This document shows, in pieces, positions 1-11,404 of a stretch of DNA of 60,000 bases (positions within the stretch are counted from its first letter, which is position 1; the number at the start of each line of letters is the position of its first letter). A model generated the notes under the pieces. That model was not told where the DNA came from. It did not search any database and saw only the letters and a list, made by a program, of their open reading frames with translations. Origin of the DNA: Membranipora membranacea (taxonomy: Eukaryota > Bryozoa > Gymnolaemata > Cheilostomatida > Membraniporidae). The DNA is taken from contig OU612066.1 of NCBI GenBank assembly GCA_914767715.1, forward strand, positions 25,396,283-25,456,282. The letters are read 5' to 3'. Position numbers and translations under genes: made by a program.

Positions 1-1124
1 ACAGGCGTAGGCACAATTGGCAATGTTGGCTGATGTGAGCTGGGATAAGACTACCCCATTAGTGCATGCATCCATTTCCACAGGGAATGAACGGTAATAT
101 TGCGCTACACGACGATGTGTATTTTGTAGACCGTGTGTGATTGCTGTCTCTGTTGTGGTAGATTTGTAGAGTGTTGTTGTAGTGTCAGGAAATTGCGCAT
201 AGATTCGGTAGAACTTAGTGAATGTGTTTTGTCGCGTGGTATAGTATAACGCCCAAGGACCACTCTGTGTTACTGAATCTACGTGTGTATCAGGATGGGG
301 AGGAGGGAATGGAGAGCCATTAGCCTCACTGATAACCCCGGCTGGTGAGGGTGTCAATGTCAGTGCATCATGATCAACATCAATCTTAGCAAGTAAGTTG
401 CCAAAAATGAAAAGATCATCCCCGAACCCAACAAAGTTATTTGGGGTGCAATCAAAATTGCCATTAAATGAGTATGAATCAAACTGTTCGCCATCGCTGT
501 GTCTGTACACATACGAATTGCAATGCTGTTCAATGAAAATGAAGGCATATGAATCCAGTGATATGAAATAAAAGTGATCTTTAACTGAAGTCTCGGCAAC
601 CTCCGTACACAATTCCTTAGCAATGTCACATCCTACGACTTCCCTATGATCCACCATCAAGTATAGAGTAGCTGTGTGATGATCATACACTGGAAGTTCC
701 GCCTTTTTTAAACGTGTTTCGTTGAATGATCCATAGAATGTTCCTTTTGTACCACATTTTCCAATCCATCCACCAGTATTTAGTGTGCGAGCTCTCATGT
801 TGTAAAGCATAACACAATAATGGTCCTCATCAATGAGTGCTATCAAGTCTGTCGTATGCATCTGAATGTGCACAATACCCGTCCATTTATCAACATCAAC
901 ATTTTTTATAGTTTCTAGATCATCTTGGCATTCAGATGATGTACCCCTTGTTGCCAATGTCAGGCAGTTTGTTTCGTTTATGCTGTAAATTCTTCTTTCT
1001 TGAATAGCAAGAATAGTGTTGGGTAGGTGAGGATGATCAATCACACCCCTAATCCCAGTAATCTCAGCTTGTAAAGGCTCTGACTGCATCAAATCATAGT
1101 CAGCTTTGCAGGATATGAGGAACA
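1..1124 (-). CDS. Long exon of unrecognised extracellular-type protein (partial, runs off left edge)
   Basis: Read on the minus strand, a frame stays open for 374 codons from an acceptor (polypyrimidine tract then TTTTAG, AG at 1126-1125) to the first base of the window, with no stop. It begins with two bases completing a codon, so an upstream exon ending in phase 1 must supply the start. That exon was not found. The exon opens with a hydrophobic FLISC stretch that could be the end of a signal peptide. The protein has scattered Cys, Asn-X-Ser/Thr sites such as NET and NGS, and repeated Tyr/Leu-rich strands (for example TLYLMVDH and RRIYSINE) that faintly recall NHL or other beta-propeller blades. 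No family is recognised. Three-prime exons lie outside the window. Coding status is well supported by the open length; function is unknown. Confidence 0.75.
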
Positions 1125-2272
1125 CTAAAAAAAAAGAAGTCACACAATCAGTCAATGCTTACTGCAGCAAGCATTGAAACAACTTCTAAGTAGCATATCA
1201 GGAGCACATTATTTTGAAGCATCATCAACATAATTGGAATGAAAATAATTACAAAATATTTACATACCTAGTTTTATATGTATGAACAGATTCACCAGGT
1301 CCCTGAGGTCAGAAACCCATCGCCACATGTTTATTTCTCAGTAAAGAGTAGATAGCTGTTACATGTATTTAACTACATGGATCGAGTGGGAAATGACTCT
1401 AGCTCCAAGGCTCCGCAATGTTCACTGGAGCTTTACCTGAATTAACACTACCTGCCTATACAAAACGTTTCATAATCAAATGTGTATGAATTACCAACAT
1501 CAAAGTGCCCGTCTCAGTCAGGATAATGTAAATGCAGTACACTTGCACAAGCACGTGCCTTGTTGTTTGTCAGGAAAAACTCCAGTCCTCCGATTAGTAT
1601 TTGCATTAAGCTAAATATACTTTTTCTTTCGTGATAGCCCCCTTTACCAATTGATATCCAATAAAATGGCATTTATCCTTATTTATTGTATCAAATGGCC
1701 TTGAAACACCGATCACCCGTGTTTTATATAATTATTTTAAAAATTGAAATAACTTTATTAATATTTCAATTTACAATCAATGGGAATGGTCAAAACCGGT
1801 AATCAAGAACAAACATAAAGTTGAATCTTTTTTTTTCAGCACTGCATAATATCATATTGGTTTATCTGCATTATTGGCTGTTGATCGGGAACAAACAAGA
1901 GTTATTTTGAGTTCACCTTCAATAAGTCTGAGTTCTGATTTGTTGATTTTGTCTGATTTGTTTGTGGTAAACAACCAACAACCTTAACCTTGACTTTACA
2001 AACTCAGTCTATCTGCCCTTTGACGTCAAGCATCAGTTACCACATTTGGCCAAGCTATGTACCTGCGTAAGGGCATTAAGTTGTATAATTTCTTACATTA
2101 TGACCTGTTTTGTCAGTGTTTGTTACTATCTTGATTATCATAAGTATTATTAATTTATATATATAATTATGTTACAAAATGATCTTTGTTTTGTAATTCT
2201 CAATATTTCATTGATTTATATCTATTTTAATTATAGATTTCAGTATAATTGTTCCATCATTATATAACTTTT

Positions 2273-2341
2273 CTATAATGAAATAAGCGGGAAAACAATC
2301 CGGGAGGATCCGGGGAAAGTGCTTCTAATTTGAACAGCAGC
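2273..2341 (-). CDS. SLC25A46: Putative terminal coding exon of the SLC25A46-like gene
   Basis: After the QYLIQ codons of exon 2826-2696 (phase 0 donor CAG|GTTAGT), the family normally continues for about 18 residues beginning with an Ala-rich LHAAVLQ-like segment. On the minus strand an acceptor GGGTTTTAG at about 2342 opens a phase 0 frame beginning AAVQI that stops at TAG (2275-2273) after 22 residues. The AAVQ start agrees with the family, but the remainder does not resemble it. If this exon is not used, retention of the preceding donor gives a short tail and a stop soon afterwards. Confidence 0.45.
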   Translation of the reverse strand, partial: AAVQIRSTFPGSSRIVFPLISL

Positions 2342-5300
2342 CTAAAACCCACACACCACTCTGAGCGCTCACACTAAATCAGAGATCATAGATTGGTGTT
2401 CTATTTAGAGAATAGTCATTTGATAAATATTAACCCCATTTTCACAGCAGTCCCCTTTGATCACGTTGCTTCCAATCACAAGAGGAATCAATTCTCGACT
2501 ACCCTCTATGATTGCATTTCCTCCTTTTACAGAAAATCAATTGTCAATTAGACCATGCTATGAGTAACAAATGCCTACGCTCCATAGTTGTCCAACTCTT
2601 TTATAGATCACATGACTACATTGGGTGGGGGACAATTTGAGAGCTTCTTGGCCTGGACATTATCACAATTGAGGAGTACAGTAGATGATACTAACCTGTA
2701 TTAGATACTGCATGAGCATAGCACCGAATCCTTTATATAGCCCGGTAAATCCCTCTTCATTGAGTATAGAGCGCAGACAGTCTACAGAACCAGTATACTG
2801 TGACGTCACCGACAACACACCGTTACCTGTAGGAATAAAATAAAAACAAATTTTACGCTCACTTAGTTACCCAATCAGATTTGTTTGTCTCACCCTAAAA
2901 CTCTGTTACTGTAATCTGGAATCTCAATAATGCAAACTAAATGACTTGATTCTATCTTTTACAAATTCAAACATAACTTGTTGATTGAAATATAAATTCC
3001 GCAAACACCTGACAAGATGAAAATTTCCCAAATCAAAATTGCTTGATTCAAATCTGTATATTATTGAGAATTGTAATTTAGGAATTAAATAATCCTTAGA
3101 TAATGTCATTTACATGACCGCTCTGATTTTACCATAGGACTGCCGCATTTCCTGAATTTGGGCTTGGTGTGGGTAGGGGGTGGGAAGGATGGAAGCTCAC
3201 TGTGTTTCTCATCAAACTGATCAATTATTGACATGAATTTTAACAGCCCAAGTTTTTTCACAATTCCCATCCTTCAAACTATTACCGATATGGGAGAAGA
3301 AAAGACAACTCTAGTGCCTATTCAGCACTATTCCGCACCCATTTGGAGGCGCTAGAGTAGTTTTCTCTTCTCCCATATCGGTAATAGTACAGCCAGTCCA
3401 CGGTGCGTTCCCAAGTGGTCAAGTGTGTTATATAAGAAATTGTGATTCGCAGACACCCATAAATAAAGTTGAATAGAAAGAAGCCTATGATATAGCTATT
3501 GTTATGTTGGATCATCACACTTGGGATTATAGGATTTTATTACAACGTTCAATTTCAATATTGACAACGGTATCTAGGCAACCTCTGAAACCATAAATCA
3601 TAACGTCAAAATCGACCAATAAGAGCTTGTATAATTTGAAACGGATGATTTGAAATCATTGGAACTGGGAGTTTTTGGATGACATATGTATTTTCACCAC
3701 TTTCCGATGCAATTTTTGGTAGGAAAATTTATTGGGCATGTGTATCACACAATTACGCATCAGCACATCTGAAAATTCACTACTGCTCCTCTTATTTCCG
3801 AAAAAGCAGGAGGAATTTGAATGCTGCTAACCTAATTTGAATTTGATATGGCTGGGTGATCGCTTTACATTGACTGGCCCTTATATACCGGTCGAGCCAC
3901 TTTAAACACATTAACCTACATGGACCCTCCAAGTGTCAGACACCGACCCTAGTGACCATACAGGTATCATTGATTACATTACGTCTGTCATTTTCATATC
4001 TCATAGCAACTGGTGACAGCTTTCCTGTCCACAGCGGTCATATTCCAAAATGATGAAATTGATGCTATTTGGATTTCCAGTCAATCCCAAATGTGGCTAG
4101 CCCCATCAAGCAATATGAATTGAATATGGATCCAAACCCACCCTTATTAAGGTGAAGTTGAATTCATATTGTTTGATTGAGCTAGCCACATTTAGGATTG
4201 AATGAAACCCTAAATAGCATCAATACTATAATAACTTTTTTCTTATTAGAGGTCCAACCCGTCCTGAATGAGAAATAAAGCAATTCGATACCAGCCGGTA
4301 GTGATAATTAAATTACCTGTCTCAGTATCATCGATAATGGTTCTGGTACCCTGTAGTATCAGTCTGCCTACGATTGTAGAGAGAGGGTAACACATTATAT
4401 CAGCAATCATATTACCACTGAGTGCTCCCAGCAGCTGTGGAAAATATCTGTCATATATCTTCTTTATGGCTGGAATCTCGTCCTAAGAATCCAAAATAGA
4501 TCATAAAGGTATCATAGCTGTATGGGTGCAATTAGACCAAGGTCGGTCCGTTTGCCTGTATTTGGAGTTGCTGGTGATCCACTGGTCATGCCGCAAGGGA
4601 GCAACCGGAATGCAGGCAATTGGATAAAACTTGATCTTGGGTACACTGACATGAAACTGTAAAATCATACAGATCTGAAATTGGAAAGTTGTGACTCTTT
4701 CTAAGACTAATATTATTGAGAAACAAAAAACAATATCATATGATAGGGTTAGTTGCCACTCAGGCACCCTGCGTGCGCATAACGGGACAAACACCAAACA
4801 CAATTAGCCTAAGTGCTGAAACAACAACCTAGCTTGGAGTTGTCTGCTTAAAATAATTTGCAAAGAGCGGATGAACCTATGGCTCAATAACGAATTGGCG
4901 CGTTTAATCAGGTTGCAACAAACTGCAGGTATGTGCACATGTAGTGAAGTTACCTCAAAGTTCTCAATGGAACAGAGAACATACAGTCCACTGGGTTGTT
5001 TTCTGAACAAGCACCTATTCACTTAGTGTATTACCCGGTCATTTTATGCGTTTTTGCAGACAAATCATGATACATAATGTGTCACTATACGGATGTTGAG
5101 ACTATAGGGCATAGCATTACATTACTCTAGTTACGCAGAAAAAAACAGCTGAAACTATGTCATGTATGTGAAACCAATATCGATTCAAGGTAACATGATC
5201 ATATATGTTGTTATGATGGCAGAAGAAGAGCTAGTTAAATCATAATTCAAAGGCAGACCATAAACAAAACATGTGCCATGTATATTTGGCAAGGATATAA

Positions 5301-8300
5301 AGAGGGCAGATCCCACAATACTCACGTGTTCGGTATATTGTAGTTGTAGAGTGTTAGCCTGGTATTGCCTCTGCACAGCTGAGTAGCACACCTGATGAGT
5401 TATATAATGTCCCAGTGACAGCGCTGTGATCGGCAGCACTAACTTATATAGAGGCAGCATGTGATTAGTCTCACTAAAATAGACAAAAACAAATAAAAAT
5501 CATCCAATTTTTAGTTTTAAAAATTTTAGAATAAGAGTCTAATATTGATATTTTTAGCAAATTCACTTGAAGAGATCAACCATAGAGTTTGTTTGTGCAT
5601 GTTCTTGTCGGTCGAAGTGACTTGTTCGACAAATAAAATTGATATAAATATAATTTCAAAGCAAGTAAAAGCAAATCCCATTGATCAATAAAAAATTCAG
5701 CTCCACCATCTTTTGCAATTTAATTCAACTCTTACAAATAGCTTTCAGTTTGCTGTATATATTGAGACGTATATTTTGTTACATTTTTATTTATATCTAT
5801 GCACCGTCAGCAATTTTACATAGACTCAACTTTTAGCTCTGACTAAAACACCATATTTCTCATTTCAGAGACTGTAATAAACTCTATTCTATCCTATTCC
5901 CACCTGTTGTGTATATAAAATGACGATAGAAATCTTCTGTAAGCTTCTGTGAAAATCGCAAAGTATGTAGAGTCTGCTGACACGATCTGGCTCTGTAAGA
6001 TTAAGAATCAAACTTTGAGCGGCGTTAATAATTCTGTTGGAGGTAATCTGAGGCTTAGCGATGGATAACCAATTGAGTTAGCAGCTCATTCAATGCTTGT
6101 TGGACAAGGTGGTGTGATTGTGGGATAATTGAAGATGACTTTTTAAAGCTTCTAGTCATTTTAAATGCTACGACCCCATCCAGGCCGCTGGTAGTGCAAC
6201 TCCATTATCAACCCCACCCACATGGGCTGAGGCTGATAACGGAATACAACTACCAGCATTCTGAGCGGAGTTTCAGCAGTTTTCCATGTCGTACATCTCT
6301 GAAAAATATTCATCAGGGTCGCCAATTGAGATAAGTAATTACTGCTTTTCTGTCCTCTATATTTTTAATGAGTTTTAATTCCAACTTTCCAATTCTGCCG
6401 CTTTTATTATTTGATAGAAAAAGATCTATCATTTTGGATGTATTTCCAGACTCATTCCAATTTCAGTACTATCAATGGTAGCGGTTTTCAGGTTACATGC
6501 ATGTGTTACATGTACGTGTTACATGTACGTGTTACATGTACGTGTTACATGTACGTGTTACACGTACGTGTTACAGACGGAAAATTTCCATTCAAATTCC
6601 AAGCCTAATATTCTATATTTATTATATAACTGCAAATTCTACAATTGTGCATAATTTTTTCCATCCGGTGAGGTCTATACATGAGTTCACAAGTTTTTAT
6701 TTAAAGGCCAAAACCACAATTGAAACAAAGATAAGATGTGACCCGTGATACATACCTTAACACGTAACATGTGCCCTGCACACACAAAAGGTACAGTGAC
6801 TAGTGTACTTATAGTCTTGAGCAGTAAGTGTTTGATGTAGATACTAACAATATTCCCTTTGTTGGCCGGTACATCTGTCGCCCTGCATAATATACAAAAC
6901 AAAGAAACATTGAATCGAGATAGTTTGTCATTTTTTGGATCCAGCGTGATGAGAAAATTGACTACAGGTTATTTTGTAAAAAGTTCATACAGCATTTTGT
7001 GAAATGAACGATACTTAGATCGGTGAGTAAAAAGGGAGATTCATGATCACATTTATTGGCCAATTCAATGTTTCAGCACAATTCCTTTTATTCCCTGGAT
7101 CGGATCTTATCAGCTTTTCACCGATGTGAACAAATTGGACCAATATACTTAATTTGGAGTTGCTGCCTGAACAGAAGGAATGGCATTTTGATGAGAAAGT
7201 AAAGAAAATTGAGTGTGGAGTAATATAAAAAATGTACAAGCTGTTGTGATACTGCCTGTCTTCAATTAAGTAGACTAGAATCATCACTAAGTATTTGTTG
7301 CAAAAAAATCACTGTTGCATAAATTCATATCAGTGACAGCAATGTTCAGGCGTATGAAACATATACCAGATGCTATAGGCCAGCAAAATGATTGGTAATG
7401 TAGGTGTTGACATGAGGGATTGACATATGTTTATGTCCCAAAGCCAAGGATGGGCTGACAGGCATGAAGCACATGTCCATACGAGATTAGTACTTACAAA
7501 GGGAGTGTTGTATTTTCTGACAGTAAAACTTCCACAACTTTTCTTATTAATGAGATTACGAAATCATTCTGTACTCCTTTATAGAGAGCTGCAGCACCCT
7601 GAAAATAAATATGCAGGAACACATAAGAAGAGATTTATTTAAACCCTCAAATAAAGGATTGAAATGATGTTTTTAATTTGAGTTATCTTATTGCAATTTC
7701 AATTAAAGTTTGCAACTTAACTTTCAGTAATGAAATTCCATGACAACACATCAGTGGTAGCTAATTAGAAGTTTTTAAACTGAATGTGATTAAAATTAAA
7801 AAAAGGTTGAATTTAATGATTAAATATATACAGTTAGACTACCTTATAGTTTTGCCTATTGCAATAATAGTCATACACTGGTTTTGCAAATATGCGAGCA
7901 AAAATACAGTATTACGATAATACAGAGTGTGGCATTCCAACCAACAAGATGAGTCCAACTACGTATCATGACACCATTTGACATCACAGTGATAGTATTA
8001 AAATACTCATAGTCATTCTTATTCTTCCGTTTAATTTCAGATTTAAGATGGTGACAGATAAAGTATTGGTTACTTTGTCATATTGATGAAAAGTGAGGAG
8101 TTATTCCTATTATCACAACTTCCTACATGCTTGTTCTGTGGAAATGATTGGAGTAACACAACACCTACTTCTTCCTCTCATCCTAAATATTTTAAGACAC
8201 CATGACAGAGCGATTTTATGTTCCAACGTTGCGTATGCACCCATAATTTACTTTAACACATTTTTGAAGCGTTAAGCAATATACAAATTACTTTAAACGC

Positions 8301-10461
8301 TTCATTTTCACTGGTCACATTTCTAAACATACATGTAACTACATGTTAAAGTGTTTTGACAGGTAACCCAGCAACCCTGTCAACTGGTCAAAAAACTATT
8401 ATATTGATACTAAAAGTGATGACAGTATTTTCACCTACCTGATTTTTGTACATATTGTGTATCGGTTTTATCATCGACCAAGGTAACAATGCGTACGAAA
8501 TATCCGATCTGCTGTTTAGCTGGCATTGACTTCTGAACACTAAGCAGGGATGTGGTAATATTCTCTGTGTGAATCCACTGAATATAAAGATCAGATGAGG
8601 ATAAGTAGAAAATACATGTTTGCTTATGACATAGACTGTATAATGATAATTTATTAGTACTATATATATTATTAAATTGATTAATTTATTACTCATGTAA
8701 GCGTATTTGCAGTTTCCATGGAAAACATCAACCAAGCGATGTCAAGCGGTCAAGTCGATTCTAGAATATAATATGAATGATGAGGATATTCATTTCAGTA
8801 TTCAGATTTCAGTGCCACTATATGGTACTATCCTATTAGCACTAGATACTGGAAGGCAAGCTATTTGAGTAACAAGTCATGTACTCTCACTCTTTTACAT
8901 TAAATTTTGGCCGCCATCTCAAAGTATGTTTTGATTACCATAAAGTATTCATATATTTATGGTTACAACTATGATCGAATATGATTGGATTTGATTAGAA
9001 AGGTCTTACTTTTACCTAAACGTATAGAAGGTCAAATCTCCCAAGGTCCTTATGTATTTCTCGTCGCTCTCTGTATCTAAAAAACAACAAAAATATGACC
9101 ATTTAATTTGTGAGATAACTAACAATTAGGAAACAAACCACTAGAGCATGAATTATCATGTAAGACAGAATTCAATACCTGAATTATTATTTTTTGAAAA
9201 GGTGTTCATGCTCATGCCTATACACAATAGATAAAAACTCGGCATTATAGCAGTTATGTTGCACTAAGGATAAATAAATTTTCCATACAGTTCTTTAAGA
9301 GTTGGCTTCTATCCATTTAGGCACTCTTTGACGCACACAGTATAACAAAATCCTATCTGTAAGACTTTTCTGTAGAAACATGAATTTATATGGAAAAACT
9401 TTATGATTCAGCACTTGCATGGTTGAAAAGTTGAGAATAGGGTTCGAAGAAAAAGTTTGGTATCCAGAGCTTAAAAATCTCAATTTTGCCCGTTTTATTT
9501 TAGAAAATTGAGATGTTCAGCTATCCTTCCCCTTTATGATTTGGAACTTTTAACAGTGCTAAATTTGATAGATGGTTCTTCAGATTTTACACTATTTTCA
9601 AACTCTGCGTGTATTAATGAGTAACAAATGGAATGAGGGCAACCCCTTGGAAAGTTTGGAAACTGCAACTTTCCAGACAAGTAAACGGGTAATGCAAAAG
9701 TGTTAAAATCTTCTTTCTGTGGCTCTTCTACGTAAATCGAATGATAACACTATGATCAACAGGAACGGGTACAAACATGTATGTGCATAACTCAGTGATC
9801 AATTAACCTTATATGATTCATGAGAGAAATATGCTTACACAGACACTGACGAAAGCACCTATGGCGGTGTTTGTCATGAACATGACATTGCATAAAATAC
9901 AAAGTGATGCACGCATGGTTACAGCTTCCTTTGACTTGAATCAGTCTAGAAAGTCAGATATGCAAGTATTTCATTCATCAAGATTATTATGGAGTAGATA
10001 ATGGTGGCCTACACCTTTAAACACATGTCAGCAAGTGACTAAGATGAAAAAGCCATATACAGTGTAATGAAAGAACTGTTAATTCAGACAAATAATACTG
10101 GTCCCGTCAGCCAAATATCAACACATTTTGATGTCACATAATACAAACTCAGCTTAATTAGGACACACTTTGGTGATCCCCAAAGGTTTGAATTAAGTGG
10201 AAGTGCATTGTAAATACTCCTACCCGTTTTATTTCTATTAAGATTTCTTGAAGTCAAGTCCATATTCAGATGAGCTCTGACATCATCGCTTAGGCTCTCT
10301 CCTCCCATGTATCGATGCTCACTGTCGGTCCCTGTGGATGGCCTGCTAGGTCTCTGTCTAGCGCTATTATATGGGGAGCTACGGGCACTGCTGCGTGGAG
10401 AGCTTTGGTCATATCGCGTACTGTCATCACCATAAGACATGTTGGCAGTGTACTCAGACAT
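2273..10461 (-). CDS. SLC25A46: SLC25A46-like mitochondrial outer-membrane carrier protein, nine coding exons
   Basis: SLC25A46 is a degenerate mitochondrial-carrier-fold protein of the outer membrane, involved in mitochondrial dynamics and lipid handling (family knowledge). Exons, 5' to 3' on the minus strand: 10461-10224, 9076-9016, 8577-8439, 7598-7498, 6882-6756, 5992-5904, 5473-5326, 4482-4317, 2826-2696 and a possible terminal exon 2341-2273. All junction phases agree. Diagnostic segments: HPCLVFRSQCQ (family HPxxVxRxQCQ), HLLLKTISTLV, DIMCYPLSTIVGRLILQGTR followed by TIIDDTETG (very close to the vertebrate QGTRTIID motif), and EEGFTGLYKGFGA before the C-terminus. The N-terminal exon is Ser/Arg-rich and poorly conserved, as in relatives. 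An AG just upstream of the ATG (GCAG at about 10478) suggests a 5'-UTR intron. The identity is firm; the last exon is the weakest part. Confidence 0.88.
3278..3388. repeat. 111-bp fold-back (MITE-like) element in SLC25A46 intron
   Basis: Left arm 3278-3318 and right arm 3348-3388 are near-perfect inverted copies of about 41 bp with a loop of about 29 bp. The outer ends read ACTATTACCGATATGGGAG and its complement. No coding potential. The structure fits a non-autonomous DNA transposon or fold-back element. Target-site duplication is not clear because the palindrome extends to the ends. Confidence 0.8.
4058..4224. repeat. 167-bp fold-back (MITE-like) element in SLC25A46 intron
   Basis: Left arm 4058-4124 and right arm about 4156-4224 are imperfect inverted copies of roughly 65 bp. 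They share ATTGATGCTATTT at the ends and ATGTGGCTAGC in the middle. A short AT-rich loop separates them. It is unrelated in sequence to the element at 3278-3388. Confidence 0.8.
6187..6257. repeat. 71-bp imperfect inverted repeat
   Basis: GCTGGTAGT at 6187 is mirrored by ACTACCAGC ending at 6257. The interior ATTATCA and TGATAAC segments also pair, giving arms of about 25 bp with several mismatches. It is probably a decayed fold-back element within an SLC25A46 intron. Confidence 0.6.
6492..6575 (+). repeat. 13-bp minisatellite, about 6.5 copies
   Basis: Tandem units of GTTACATGTACGT, with variants in the first copy (GTTACATGCATGT) and the sixth (GTTACACGTACGT). The period of 13 is not a multiple of 3, so the apparent open frames across it (repetitive HVRVTCTCYM-type peptides) come from the repeat and are not genes. 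It lies in an intron of the SLC25A46-like gene. Confidence 0.9.
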
Positions 10462-11385
10462 AATAATAACTCTACCTGCAAAACCAAGAAAAAAGACTTA
10501 TTTGTTAGTTAGCTACTTGATTGTGGTTGTTTCTCAAGTTATATGCTACATAAATGGTTATGTTATGTATCAACTTTATTACTAGTCAAAACTCCAGAGA
10601 GCACATAAGATCATGTTTGCAGTAGAGGAGATGCACAGGTTGTTATTCAAGGTATACAATATTTGGATATGTGATACATCGAAAATGTACTCAAAGTTAT
10701 GGTGAAAAAATATTGAATCATATCAAAAATCACAAAAATCTCTGAAAGAGTGACTTAGATCGCAGTGCAGTTGTTGGTGGGAGGTAGGGATGAAGAAGCA
10801 CTAGAGGCTGTTCGATTTTGAATTATTTCTTTTCTAGTTTGCGGAAAAGTGTACCCTTTCAGCGAACATTTCATGATTTAGTTTTGACCAGTTTCAATAG
10901 GATTTTCAGTGGATTTGAAATAGTATACCCATTGGACACATTGGACACTATCCTGACAATGCTCTGGGGTCTTGTTCTGGGTTGTTAGTGACTTAGCCGG
11001 AAGACTCTGACTGGCATTCTGGGATGACACATGCTTGGGTTTGGCCTTCGTCTGGCCACAACTGTAGGTGCCGAGGAGTCAGAGCGGGTGCGCCCCCCCC
11101 CCCTCCCCAACTCACAGACAAGGTTTGTCGAAACATGCCCATATAGTCTACTGTCTATGATAGATTGAGTCGCAATACAAAGTCTATAATATTCACTGTA
11201 CTCAACAGAACAGTTACAATAATTATAGTACATAGAATAGTAAGTAATAGTAGTAGTAAGTAAAGTAAATACTAATACTAGTGTAATAGTACCAAGGAGT
11301 ACTTCTTGGTACAATTATGTGTTTCAAACCATTCTCCCTGTTCAAACTGAACTCTCTCTATATGACTACTATAACTGCTTTTATG

Positions 11386-11404
11386 CAAGGAGTTAGACTC
11401 CTTG
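11386..11404. repeat. 19-bp perfect palindrome CAAGGAGT-tag-ACTCCTTG
   Basis: Perfect 8-bp arms with a 3-bp loop. Related AAGGAGT/ACTCCTT hairpins occur at 15683-15705 and around 28957-28980, and a related 24-bp near-palindrome lies at 11289-11312. They are a dispersed short inverted motif of unknown role. Confidence 0.7.

Noticed and set aside
5941-6034. Larger exon using the AG near 6045 upstream of SLC25A46 exon 5992-5904
   Set aside because: A long frame exists, but it does not match the family and breaks phase with the next exon. The CTTACAG acceptor at 5993 gives the right phase and a plausible sequence.
6411-6748. Two overlapping ORFs with repetitive HVRVTCTCYM peptides
   Set aside because: They are created by the 13-bp minisatellite and contain no domain or splice support.
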